A DNA stretch of 64,000 bases from Oscillospiraceae bacterium. GTDB taxonomy: Bacteria; Bacillota; Clostridia; Oscillospirales; Oscillospiraceae. This document shows positions 17,801 to 23,619 of the stretch, piece after piece (the first letter of the stretch is position 1; each line of letters starts with the position of its first letter). The position numbers were made by a program, and so were the translations under genes. The stretch lies in assembly GCA_902765025.1 (NCBI GenBank), contig CACWYC010000015.1:49792-113791 (forward strand). Reading direction: 5' to 3'. Under the pieces are notes generated by a model. That model saw nothing but the letters and a program-made list of their open reading frames with translations. It ran no database searches and was not told the DNA's origin.

Positions 17801-18688
17801 CTGGGGGTCGATCTGGCTGAAATAGTCGGGCCAGTCGGCGGGATTCTCCGGCAGGGGCCCCAAATCGGTGGCGGTGGCGGGCAAATCGGTGGCGGTGGCG
17901 GTGCCCCCCGCCGGGGCGGTGACGTCGGGCAGGGCCGCCCGGGCTTTTTTGATGGCGGACACCACGCCGTCGCCGATGCCGTCCGCCGCCGCTTTTTTGC
18001 CGTCGGAGAGGGCCTTTTGGGCGGCGGTGAGCTGATTTTTGGCGCTGCCCAGCTGCTTCTGGGCCTCGTCCAGCTTTTTCGCCGCCGCGTCGTATACCGA
18101 CTGGGACACGCCGTCCAGCTTTTCCGGGTCGAGAATCACGTGGAGCTGCCGGTCCACCGTGCCGCTGATGTCCACGCTGGCCACGCCGGTGACGCCTGTC
18201 AGCTTCTGGGAGAGGGTCTCGTCCACAAAGTCGCTGACCTGGTGGACATCCTTGCCGTCATAGCTGATGGCCGTCACCATCACCGGCAGCATGGAGGGGT
18301 TGATTTTCATCACGTAAGGGGTGGCCACGGTGTTGCTCCACTGGCTGGACAGGGCGGTGATTTTCTGCTGAATGTCCACCGCGATGGTGTCCATGTTCAC
18401 CCCTTCTTCAAATTCCAGCACCACCATGGACACGCTGTTGCTGCTGGTGGAGGTCACCTCTTTGATGTGCTCCAGCGTGGCCATGGACTGCTCCACCGGC
18501 CCGGTCACCTCCTGCTCCACGCTCTCGGGGCTGGCGCCAGGGTAAGCGGTGACGATAATGGCATAGGGGAAGTCCATGTTGGGCAGCAGGTCGGGCGTCA
18601 TCTTGAGGTACGCCACCACGCCCAGCACGATGATGGCCAGCACCGCCACAAAGACGGTCAGCGGCTTTTTCACGCTGAATGCAGGCAT
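14837..18688 (-). CDS. RND-family efflux transporter (AcrB-like)
   Basis: A 1283-residue resistance-nodulation-division transporter that would use the proton gradient to export compounds. It has an N-terminal membrane helix (PLTVFVAVLAIIVLGVVAYL), repeat porter domains, membrane helix bundles in each half (NMISLSGLAVAVGMLVDNSV; SLIGFVMLVGIIVNNGIVL) and an RND C-terminus. A long coiled-coil-like insertion lies around residues 195-370, absent from proteobacterial AcrB. Two Met/Gly-rich tracts lie near residues 795 and 970-1010. The ATG at 18688 is preferred because AAAGGAGGGG lies six bases upstream. No membrane-fusion or outer-membrane partner is adjacent. Confidence 0.92.
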   Translation of the reverse strand: MPAFSVKKPLTVFVAVLAIIVLGVVAYLKMTPDLLPNMDFPYAIIVTAYPGASPESVEQEVTGPVEQSMATLEHIKEVTSTSSNSVSMVVLEFEEGVNMDTIAVDIQQKITALSSQWSNTVATPYVMKINPSMLPVMVTAISYDGKDVHQVSDFVDETLSQKLTGVTGVASVDISGTVDRQLHVILDPEKLDGVSQSVYDAAAKKLDEAQKQLGSAKNQLTAAQKALSDGKKAAADGIGDGVVSAIKKARAALPDVTAPAGGTATATDLPATATDLGPLPENPADWPDYFSQIDPQQWTDRISALSAQLEALQKTMTDASKAMESLTDTLNNDKELNKIGSQLSQGVGGLLDAVTLLTKSEMQLDSALSTIEQGLATLKDTQKDLENQTDVGGMLSMSTISALLTAQDFAMPAGYVSDESGVQYMVSVGDALSSEEELRTLVLFDLGLEGVEPIRLEDVATVFVTDNSAEIYTKLNGENGVIASFTKQSNYATAQVSENLAQRFAALEKEYPGLHFVPLMDQGDYIHLIVNSILSSLLWGALFSVVVLFLFLRDWRPTVITLVSIPVSVVFAIVLMYFSGVTINMISLSGLAVAVGMLVDNSVVVIENIYRLRAKGYTVIQAAVSGAGQVLGAITASTLTTVCVFLPIVFVEGITKQLFTDLALTMCYSLLASLLVALTLVPAMASGLLRREHTAKKGVLDYVYPAYEKALRFSLDHKAGVLLLSLVLLVTSGFAAVQRGFTFMPDMDMNMINVTVTMPEDADMAQAVALADEVSRRALDVENVETVGAMIGGSGGMMGGMTGGGQYDATLYITLPEGKSGNAAGRAIEAACAELPCTVSSSGAMAGMDFITGSGIGVNLYGTDMETLHQAATALARRMEQVDGVASVSDGWEDAAAALHVAVDREKAMAHGMTVAQVYMKIAAALPATVNGADVTLDGSKMGVVIEGLEADRVTVENLLDLTITPDSSLSAMASMGGMGGSAMGGMSSMMSMMGGGSDMSSMMAMMGGSTAMTGSSAISGTANADEGEGDGSFRLGDVASVEKTVSLATIRHDEQRRYVTVTAQVAEGRNVTLVTSAVQRAVGSLTLPQGVTLAYSGENEQIMEAMEQLMLMLLLGVLLVYFIMVAQFQSLKSPFIVMFTIPLAFTGGFLALLIAGIEISVVSLIGFVMLVGIIVNNGIVLVDYINQQRLAGMARRDAIVDAGITRMRPIFMTSLTTILGLIVMALARNVGTSLMQPVALVCIGGLLYATLMTLFVVPCIYDMMNKKELRHVDEAELRQVEE

Positions 18689-18869
18689 CCGCATCCCCTC
18701 CTTTCTCGATTTCATAACATTTCAGTGTGACAGTATATCACCCGGATTTTTACGATGCAAGAACGGGGGGAGAAATGTTTATGAAAACGTTACAAACGCC
18801 CTGCGACAAAGGAAGAAAAAGGGAAATGGAGGACGAAAAAAAGGAAAAGCAGAGGAATGGCAAACGGCA

Positions 18870-19260
18870 TCGAAAACCCACCCCCGCCTTCCCCCCAGGG
18901 GGAAGGCTGTGATACGTTTTATTTTTTCGTCCCCGCCTTCCCCTCGGGGGGAAGGTGTCAGCGAAGCTGACGGATGAGGGGGCGTGCGGGCACAGCGCCG
19001 CCGGGGGCGGATGAAGCGTGCCCGCCGCAAGGCAGCGGCCCGATTTTCATGGCCCGAAGGGTCTGGAAATCGGTTTGCCGCAACGAGAGCACGAGTTTTC
19101 CCGGCGAGGGGAAGGCAGGGGCAACATCGCAACCCCTCCGCAACCAACCTGCCGTGTATAATGATTGCAGCCGGGCAAACGGGCGCGACCTGAAGCGCCC
19201 CTACAAAGAGAACCGATGACTGTTGTATCGTAGGGGCGATTCACGAATCGCCCGAACCCG
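18870..19260. repeat. Composite palindromic repeat spacer upstream of the RND gene
   Basis: A CCTTCCCC/GGGGAAGG element with GTCAGCGAAGCTGAC at 18957-18971 and the GGATGAGGGGGCG tail, an inverted copy of the structured ~100 nt element (18986-19085), a degenerate GGGCGCGACCTGAAGCGCCC module near 19180, and GGGCGATTC/GAATCGCCC at 19234-19253. No gene is supported between 18689 and 19412. Confidence 0.85.
18986..19085 (-). repeat. Structured ~100 nt element, subfamily 2, copy a
   Basis: On the minus strand it begins CGTTGCGGCAAACCGATTT and ends GTGCCCGC. Stems are CCGATTT/AAATCGG, CCC/GGG, CCGCC/GGCGG and GCGGGCAC/GTGCCCGC. Confidence 0.8.
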
Positions 19261-19295
19261 GGCAACGATTATCGCCCAGGGTGGGCGGATGGAAA

Positions 19296-19377
19296 AATGA
19301 ATTGTGCCAAAGGCACATGATTTGCCTGACGGCATGAATTGTGCCTGACGGCCCATGATTTGCGCCGCCCGCGCATG
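19296..19377. repeat. TGAATTGTGCC/CATGATTTG short repeats
   Basis: Short units alternate: TGAATTGTGCC, GGCACATGATTTGCC, TGACGGCATGAATTGTGCC, TGACGGCCCATGATTTGC. A second cluster with the same words is at 23843-23885 (TGAATTGCGCCTGACGGC, ACATGATTTGTGTTTGACGG). Confidence 0.65.
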
Positions 19378-19408
19378 AAAAAAGAGAGGCTTCACGCCTC
19401 TCTTTTTC
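19378..19408. terminator. Terminator after hemW
   Basis: AGAGAGGC/GCCTCTCT stem with loop TTCAC, flanked by A-run and T-run, so it can end transcription on either strand; it lies just past the hemW stop. Confidence 0.85.
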
Positions 19409-19412
19409 CTTT

Positions 19413-20570
19413 TCATCGCGCCATCTGCGCGTCAAACACCGCCTGCTGCACTTGCAAAATAATGGCGTTGGACACCAGAAAGCCCCGGGGCGTCAGCCGC
19501 CAGCCCGCCTCCGTGGCCTCCGCCAGGCCGTGCTCCGCCAATTCCCGGAGCACTGCCTCCGCCTGGGCGAAGGGCTTGCGGTACGTCCGCTCCACCACGC
19601 TGCGGGAGATGCCCTCCGCCGTCCGCAGCGACAGCATAATGTACTCCATGCACCGCTCCCGGGGCAAAATCTCCTCCCGCTCGCTCAGCCGCATCTCCCC
19701 GGCGATGTAGCCGTCCAAATCCCGCTCATAGGCAAAGCGCACGTTGCCGAAATCGGAGTGGGCCCCGGGGCCGAAGCCGGCGTAGGGGGCCATGCGCCAA
19801 TACCGCAGGTTGTGGCGGCTCTCGAAGCCGGGCCGGGCGAAGTTGGAGATTTCGTACTGCCCGTACCCCGCCGCGGCCAGCGCCTCCACCGCCCACAGGT
19901 ACATGTCGGCCTGGGCCTCGTCGTCCGGCAATTCGGCGCTGTCCCGCCGCTGCCACAACGGCGTGCCCTCCTCCACTTTCAGCCCGTAGGCGCTGACGTG
20001 TTCCGTGCCCAGAGCAACGGCGCTCTCCAGCGTCCGCTGCCAGTGGTCCATGGTCTGGCCCGGCAGGCCGTACATGAGGTCGATGCTGACGTTTTGAAAG
20101 CCCGCGCTTCGGGCGGCGGACACCGCCTCATGCACCTGCTGCGCCGTGTGGATGCGGCCCAGGCGGCGCAGCATCTCGTCGTCCATGGCCTGGGCCCCCA
20201 GGGACAGGCGGTTAAACCCCGCCTTGCGGAGCAGTTTCAGGGCTTTCGCGTCCCCGGCGCTGTCCGGGTTGGCCTCCAGGGTAATCTCCGCGTCCGCCGT
20301 CAGCGCATAGCATTTGCGTATGGTTTTCAGCAGCGCGGAGAGCCGCTTGGGCCCCAGATAGCTGGGGGTGCCGCCGCCGAAATACACCGTGTCCACCTGC
20401 TGGCCCGCCATCCTGGGGGCCACCTCCCGGAGATGCTGCGTCAGGGCGGCGCAGTAGTCGTCCATTTTGTCCTCCCGGTGGGCCAGGGAGTAGAAGTCGC
20501 AGTAGCTGCACTTGGCGGCGCAAAAAGGAATGTGGACGTACAGGCCCACGTTGGGTCGGTTGGCGGTCAT
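19413..20570 (-). CDS. hemW: Radical SAM coproporphyrinogen III oxidase-like protein HemW
   Basis: A 385-residue HemN/HemW family radical SAM protein. The N-terminal GLYVHIPFCAAKCSYCDFYS contains CxxxCxxC plus the extra aromatic seen in the family, and YFGGGTPSYL follows. HemW proteins are haem chaperones rather than true oxidases; I call HemW from the position, length and C-terminal HemN_C-like domain. The ATG at 20570 overlaps the stop of the upstream ferredoxin (ATGA), so the two are likely co-expressed. It is distinct from hemZ at 25793-27271. Confidence 0.88.
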   Translation of the reverse strand: MTANRPNVGLYVHIPFCAAKCSYCDFYSLAHREDKMDDYCAALTQHLREVAPRMAGQQVDTVYFGGGTPSYLGPKRLSALLKTIRKCYALTADAEITLEANPDSAGDAKALKLLRKAGFNRLSLGAQAMDDEMLRRLGRIHTAQQVHEAVSAARSAGFQNVSIDLMYGLPGQTMDHWQRTLESAVALGTEHVSAYGLKVEEGTPLWQRRDSAELPDDEAQADMYLWAVEALAAAGYGQYEISNFARPGFESRHNLRYWRMAPYAGFGPGAHSDFGNVRFAYERDLDGYIAGEMRLSEREEILPRERCMEYIMLSLRTAEGISRSVVERTYRKPFAQAEAVLRELAEHGLAEATEAGWRLTPRGFLVSNAIILQVQQAVFDAQMAR

Positions 20571-20812
20571 GGGGCGTTCTCCTCCGTCATTTTGGGGGGC
20601 AGCATGGTGACGGCCCCGGAAAAGCAGTTGACTTTGCAGCTCCGGCAGCCGATGCACCGGTCCTCATTCACCTCGTAGAGGCCGTCGGGGCGCAGCACGA
20701 TGCAGTCCATCACGCAGAACATGGCGCACCAGCCGCAGCCGGTGCAGCTCACCGGGTCAATCAGCGCCCGCTGCCTTGCCTTGCGGCCAAAGGGATGGGC
20801 GGGATCGGTCAT
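20567..20812 (-). CDS. Two-cluster 4Fe-4S ferredoxin-like protein
   Basis: An 81-residue protein with two ferredoxin motifs: CTGCGWCAMFCVMDCI and CIGCRSCKVNCFSGAV. Each has CxxCxxCxxxC; the first has an extra Cys close by. This suggests two [4Fe-4S] clusters and an electron-carrier role, perhaps for the coupled radical SAM protein hemW whose start it overlaps. The ATG at 20812 follows a GAGGGGAG Shine-Dalgarno. The specific redox partner is not shown. Confidence 0.85.
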   Translation of the reverse strand: MTDPAHPFGRKARQRALIDPVSCTGCGWCAMFCVMDCIVLRPDGLYEVNEDRCIGCRSCKVNCFSGAVTMLPPKMTEENAP

Positions 20813-20843
20813 GGCGCTCCCCTCGCTTTCCAAATTTTTTAAT

Positions 20844-20872
20844 AGTATAACCCTTTTTTGCGGAGATGGCAA
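20844..20872 (-). promoter_or_regulatory. Candidate ferredoxin-hemW promoter
   Basis: On the minus strand TTGCCA (20872-20867) and TATACT (20849-20844) are 17 bases apart, about 32 bases upstream of the ferredoxin ATG. Confidence 0.6.
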
Positions 20873-20873
20873 C

Positions 20874-20902
20874 GCATGATTTGGCCCCCTTTGCCCCATA
20901 CT
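20874..20902 (+). promoter_or_regulatory. Possible sigma-G-type promoter for spoVAC
   Basis: GCATG (20874-20878) fits the forespore sigma-G -35 pattern and CATACT (20897-20902) the -10 pattern, 18 bases apart. The spoVAC ATG is 26 bases further on. No vegetative promoter is visible in the same place. Motif match only. Confidence 0.35.
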
Positions 20903-20927
20903 GTGGAAAAAAGGAAAGGATGATTTC

Positions 20928-21377
20928 ATGAATCTCTCGCCGCAGGAATACGACAAGCTGGTGCGCCAAATGGCGCCCCGGTCCCCCCTGGGGAAAAACA
21001 CGGCCCTGGCCTTCGCCGTGGGCGGCGCCATCTGCTGCCTGGGCCAGGCCATCCGGGACGGCTGGGCCGCCGCCGGCCTGACGGAGACCGACGCCGCCAC
21101 CGCCGCCTCCATCTCGCTGGTGTTCCTCTCCGCCCTGTTCACCGGCCTGGGGCTGTACCACAAGCTGGCCCGCCACGCCGGGGCAGGGACGCTGGTGCCC
21201 ATCACCGGCTTTGCCAACGCCGTGGCCTCCCCCGCCATCGACTTTCGCGCCGAGGGCCTGGTCACCGGCACGGCGGTGAAGCTGTTTACCGTGGCCGGGC
21301 CGGTGATCGTGTTCGGCACCGCCGCCAGCGCTGTCTACGGCGTCATCCTGTGGGCACTGTCCGCCGTGGGCGGATGA
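20928..21377 (+). CDS. spoVAC: Stage V sporulation protein AC
   Basis: A 149-residue integral membrane protein of the SpoVAC family, which forms the channel moving dipicolinic acid into forespores. Hydrophobic helices lie around residues 25-45, 60-75, 85-110 and 118-147, with the family-like AVGGAICCLGQ, GLGLYHKLARHAG and PITGFANAVASPAIDFRAEG. AAAGGATGA precedes the ATG. The usual partners spoVAD and spoVAE do not follow; a terminator and a small toxin-like gene come next. Confidence 0.9.
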   Translation: MNLSPQEYDKLVRQMAPRSPLGKNTALAFAVGGAICCLGQAIRDGWAAAGLTETDAATAASISLVFLSALFTGLGLYHKLARHAGAGTLVPITGFANAVASPAIDFRAEGLVTGTAVKLFTVAGPVIVFGTAASAVYGVILWALSAVGG

Positions 21378-21402
21378 CCGGGCGAAGGCCGCCGCTGTCT
21401 CG

Positions 21403-21444
21403 CAAAAAAGCAATCCCCCGATCCTTTGCGGGTCGGGGGATTGC
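21403..21444 (-). terminator. Terminator at the end of the yabPQ-divIC side
   Basis: GCAATCCCCCGA/TCGGGGGATTGC with a T-run (TTTTTTG) on the minus strand. It would end minus-strand transcripts from the divIC direction; no T-run follows on the plus strand. Confidence 0.7.
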
Positions 21445-21475
21445 CGCGTGTGGTGCGGAAAAACGGCAGGCCGAA

Positions 21476-21504
21476 TTGACAAATGCCGTCGCATTTTGTA
21501 GAAT
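21476..21504 (+). promoter_or_regulatory. Promoter of the candidate toxin gene
   Basis: TTGACA (21476-21481) and TAGAAT (21499-21504) with a 17-base spacer. Transcription would begin near 21511, leaving a leader of about 70 bases before the 27-codon gene. Confidence 0.75.
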
Positions 21505-21579
21505 AGACCTGCCCGCAAGGGTAAGGCGTTGCCAAGCGAAAAAGGCGGTTCCGTCACATCTCCGAAAGGGGGTGTTGCC

Positions 21580-21663
21580 ATGCCGATTACATTGACCTTC
21601 CATATCCTCGGATATACGATTACGGTCACCGTAAAAAGCAGAAACCGCCACTCGGCCAAGTGA
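21580..21663 (+). CDS. Small hydrophobic peptide, candidate type I toxin
   Basis: A 27-residue reading frame beginning MPITLTFHILGY and ending KSRNRHSAK: a hydrophobic, beta-branched N-terminal two thirds and a basic C-terminus, a composition seen in small membrane-acting toxin peptides. AAAGGGGG lies seven bases before the ATG, and a near-consensus promoter lies upstream. Its 3' end is inside a hairpin (21640-21670), and an opposite consensus promoter faces it from 21758-21735, so an antisense RNA would cover the gene's end. The architecture matches type I toxin-antitoxin loci. I do not recognise a named family; a leader peptide is the alternative. Confidence 0.6.
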   Translation: MPITLTFHILGYTITVTVKSRNRHSAK

Positions 21664-21728
21664 CGGTTTCTTAGTGTAAGCTAAAACTGTTCTCTTGGGC
21701 GGAGCCGCTTTTGGCAGCGCCTTTTTAC
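21632..21728 (-). ncRNA. Candidate antisense antitoxin RNA
   Basis: A minus-strand transcript starting near 21728, seven bases from TATAAT, would run through the stem GAAACCG-CACT/AGTG-CGGTTTC (21640-21670) and end at the minus-strand T-run CTTTTTAC. It would be about 95-100 nt and fully complementary to the 3' part of the toxin mRNA, including the last codons. Confidence 0.55.
21698..21726 (+). terminator. Terminator of the candidate toxin mRNA
   Basis: GGCG-GA-GCC/GGC-AG-CGCC, a stem with tandem G-A mismatches, followed by TTTTTA on the plus strand. Together with the promoter at 21476 it would give a toxin mRNA of about 215 nt. Confidence 0.55.
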
Positions 21729-21734
21729 ATTTTC

Positions 21735-21763
21735 ATTATACCCGCGGACTTCCGGGCTGTCAA
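21735..21763 (-). promoter_or_regulatory. Consensus promoter of the antisense RNA
   Basis: On the minus strand a perfect TTGACA (21763-21758) and a perfect TATAAT (21740-21735) with the optimal 17-base spacer. No coding region follows on that strand for 358 bases, so it must drive a non-coding transcript. Confidence 0.8.
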
Positions 21764-21775
21764 GCCCTTTTGCCG

Positions 21776-22060
21776 TCAGTCGTTGACGTCGTAGAAGATG
21801 CGCTCGCCGCTCTCCGCCAGGCCCAGCAGCTCCCGGGCCAGGCCCTTGATAAAGTTCTCATCCCCGGCCTTGCTCAGGTCGGACTTCAGGGCGTCGTTGG
21901 CCTGGGTCTGCTGCTCCACCTGGGCGGCCAGGGAGGCCTGCTCCTGCCGGGCGTAGGACAGCTTGCGGTACACCTGGGCCGTCTCCACCGCCAGCACCGC
22001 CACCAGCACCAGCAGCACGGCGATAAGCAGCGGGCTCGCCTTGCGGCGTGATTTTTTCAT
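21776..22060 (-). CDS. divIC: Septum formation initiator (DivIC/FtsB-like), internal start
   Basis: A 94-residue DivIC/FtsB-type division protein could be made alone from the ATG at 22060, because AAGGAGGG lies seven bases upstream, a Shine-Dalgarno as good as any in the window. It has a basic N-terminus (MKKSRRK), one membrane helix (about residues 10-26) and an extracytoplasmic coiled coil. The order rqcP-yabP-yabQ-divIC matches Bacillus. It shares frame with yabQ with no stop between. I think separate initiation is the main product; the fused form may also be made. Confidence 0.8.
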   Translation of the reverse strand: MKKSRRKASPLLIAVLLVLVAVLAVETAQVYRKLSYARQEQASLAAQVEQQTQANDALKSDLSKAGDENFIKGLARELLGLAESGERIFYDVND

Positions 22061-22531
22061 GGGCTGTCCCTCCTTCGGCAAATCGGTATCTTTTATTGTA
22101 AACCAATTTGCCGCAAAAGAAAAGGCTTTTTTGCCAAATGGCAGAAAAAGGGCCCAAAGGGCCGCCATGCCCCGCCAAAGCTGGCGAAAGGGCCAGCCCA
22201 GCGCCGAAAAAAAGGCGGCGAAGCACTCCGCCCAGAAGTCCCACACCGGCCGCAGCAGCCGCGCCGGCCACAGCCACCAGAGAAGCGCCCCGGCGCCGCC
22301 GCCCAGCACCATGTACAGCCGCAGCTCGCCGCCCCCCAGCCCCAGGGCCAGCCACAGCGTCAGCATGGCGACGGCCAGGGCGTAGAGGCCGTCCAGCAGG
22401 TGGGTCAAAAGGCGGCTGCGCCGCCGCCGCAGTCGCACCGAGCGCAGCAGGTCGTACAGCACCGCCCCCGCCACGCCCAGGGCGGCGGCTGCCGCCAGAG
22501 CGGCGGCCTGCTGGGGGATGTGGTTTTCCAT
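21776..22531 (-). CDS. yabQ: YabQ-like spore cortex protein fused in frame to a DivIC/FtsB-like protein
   Basis: The frame starts at MENHIPQ, its ATG overlapping the yabP stop, and runs 251 residues with no internal stop. Residues 1 to about 155 match YabQ: several hydrophobic helices with the basic segment RLRRRRSRLLTHLLDGLYALAVAM; YabQ is needed for spore cortex formation. From about residue 158 the sequence is a typical septum formation initiator: basic N-terminus, one membrane helix (LLIAVLLVLVAVLAV), then a coiled coil (EQASLAAQVEQQTQANDALK). In relatives these are two genes, so this is either a real fusion or a read-through frame above an internally started gene. Confidence 0.75.
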   Translation of the reverse strand: MENHIPQQAAALAAAAALGVAGAVLYDLLRSVRLRRRRSRLLTHLLDGLYALAVAMLTLWLALGLGGGELRLYMVLGGGAGALLWWLWPARLLRPVWDFWAECFAAFFSALGWPFRQLWRGMAALWALFLPFGKKAFSFAANWFTIKDTDLPKEGQPMKKSRRKASPLLIAVLLVLVAVLAVETAQVYRKLSYARQEQASLAAQVEQQTQANDALKSDLSKAGDENFIKGLARELLGLAESGERIFYDVND

Positions 22532-22812
22532 CAGGCGAACAGGCGGCGCCACAGCCCGCCCTGCTGCCGGGGCGCGTCCTCGTAGTCCAGGCCGTCGATG
22601 CGGCCGTCCACGTGGAGCTCGCCGCCGTCCAGGCTCAGCTTGTCGATGTGCAGCCCCTCCCCTGTCACCACCAGCACCCCGGCGCAGGTGGACATGACGA
22701 TGCAGCTCTCGTCAAACCGCTCCACGTCCTCCACCCCCGCCACGGTGAGATGCTCCCGGCCCTCCAGCGTCACGCGGTGGTACAGCGCCCCGGACGATAC
22801 CTCGTATGCCAT
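22531..22812 (-). CDS. yabP: Sporulation protein YabP
   Basis: A 93-residue YabP family protein (HRVTLEGREHLTVAGVEDVERFDE, then LHIDKLSLDGGELHVDGRIDGLDY). YabP and YabQ are mother-cell proteins needed for the spore cortex. Its stop overlaps the yabQ start (ATGA). The Shine-Dalgarno GGGAGGGGG lies inside the 3' arm of a strong hairpin and is separated from the ATG by a run of seven T, so both termination and ribosome access could limit expression. Confidence 0.9.
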   Translation of the reverse strand: MAYEVSSGALYHRVTLEGREHLTVAGVEDVERFDESCIVMSTCAGVLVVTGEGLHIDKLSLDGGELHVDGRIDGLDYEDAPRQQGGLWRRLFA

Positions 22813-22815
22813 AAA

Positions 22816-22863
22816 AAAAGACCCCCTCCCCATGGTGTTACCATGTGTATGAGGGGGGTCTTC
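22816..22863 (-). terminator. Terminator-like hairpin covering the yabP ribosome site
   Basis: On the minus strand AAGACCCCC pairs with GGGGGTCTT around an inner CATGGT/ACCATG hairpin, followed directly by TTTTTTT and then the yabP ATG. It lies between rqcP and yabP and looks like an intrinsic terminator whose 3' arm holds the yabP Shine-Dalgarno. Confidence 0.7.
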
Positions 22864-22866
22864 CTT

Positions 22867-23112
22867 TTATGCGTTAATTTCCCTGTACATAGCCGCGGCG
22901 GCGTCCTTGCCCACATTGTCCGCCACCGTCACCACCTCCACGGTGAGGGTGCGAGGGCCGAAGGCGATGGCGATCACGTCCCCCACCTTCACGTCGTAGC
23001 TGGCCCGGGCCACCTTGCCGTTTACGGTGACCCGCTCATTGTCGCAGGCCTCGTTGGCCACGGTGCGGCGCTTGATGAGGCGGCTGACCTTCAGATATTT
23101 ATCCAGTCGCAT
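22867..23112 (-). CDS. rqcP: RqcP/YabO-type S4 protein (Hsp15 homologue)
   Basis: An 81-residue S4-domain RNA-binding protein starting MRLDKYLKVSRLIKRRTVANEA, the RqcP (YabO, Hsp15-like) signature. RqcP works with RqcH in adding Ala tails to stalled nascent chains on split 50S subunits. The ATG at 23112 has AAGGAG upstream. The order matches Bacillus yabO-yabP-yabQ-divIC. Its leader (23113-23300) carries several strong hairpins. Confidence 0.92.
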   Translation of the reverse strand: MRLDKYLKVSRLIKRRTVANEACDNERVTVNGKVARASYDVKVGDVIAIAFGPRTLTVEVVTVADNVGKDAAAAMYREINA

Positions 23113-23300
23113 AGCGTTCTCCTTAAAAACAAAGGGAGGGCCATGGCCCTCCCTATCAAGGTGTAAACACCTTGATAGGGCCGCCGTTCTGTATGCTGCG
23201 CAAACAGAACGGCAGCAATGTATTGGATTCGAGGCGGCCTTGCCCCTCGAGCTCCCCGCTGCTCTGTTGCATTCACCAGCAGCGTATCGTTGTTGACAGG
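23113..23300 (-). promoter_or_regulatory. Hairpin-rich leader of rqcP
   Basis: Read on the minus strand there are GCCGTTCTGT/ACAGAACGGC (23213-23183), CCCTATCAAGGTG/CACCTTGATAGGG (23180-23151) and GGGAGGGCC/GGCCCTCCC (23152-23133), the last followed by TTTGTTTTT and then the rqcP Shine-Dalgarno. The last two stems share GGG, so they compete. It resembles an attenuator; I recognise no known riboswitch. Confidence 0.5.
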
Positions 23301-23301
23301 C

Positions 23302-23328
23302 AAAAAGGGAGGGCGCAAGCCCTCCCCT
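23302..23328 (-). terminator. Terminator after hup
   Basis: GGGGAGGGC/GCCCTCCC stem with a TTGC loop and TTTTTG tail on the minus strand, just past the hup stop. Confidence 0.85.
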
Positions 23329-23342
23329 GTGCAAGAATTACC

Positions 23343-23615
23343 TTACTTAACGGCGTCCTTCAGAGCCTTGCCGGCCTTGAAAGCGGGCACCTTGGCGGCG
23401 GCGATGGTGACGGCAGCGCCGGTGCGGGGGTTCACGCCGGAGCGAGCAGCGCGCTTCTTGGTCTCGAAAGAGCCAAAGCCCACCAGCTGGACCTTCTCCT
23501 CCTTGGCCAGGGCCTCGGTGACAACGGCCAGAGCGGCGTTGACGGCAGCCTCGGTATCCTTCTTGGACAGGTTGGCCTTCTCGGCCACAGCAGCGATCAG
23601 TTCGGTCTTGTTCAT
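23343..23615 (-). CDS. hup: DNA-binding protein HU
   Basis: A 90-residue histone-like HU protein: [20 protein letters not shown] at the start, the conserved [13 protein letters not shown] and the arm region [15 protein letters not shown] dimers bend and compact DNA. AGGAGG lies upstream of the ATG in an AT-rich stretch (TATTATAAT). It has its own terminator, so it is probably a single-gene transcript upstream of the rqcP-yabPQ group. Confidence 0.97.
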   Translation of the reverse strand: MNKTELIAAVAEKANLSKKDTEAAVNAALAVVTEALAKEEKVQLVGFGSFETKKRAARSGVNPRTGAAVTIAAAKVPAFKAGKALKDAVK

Positions 23616-23619
23616 GGTT

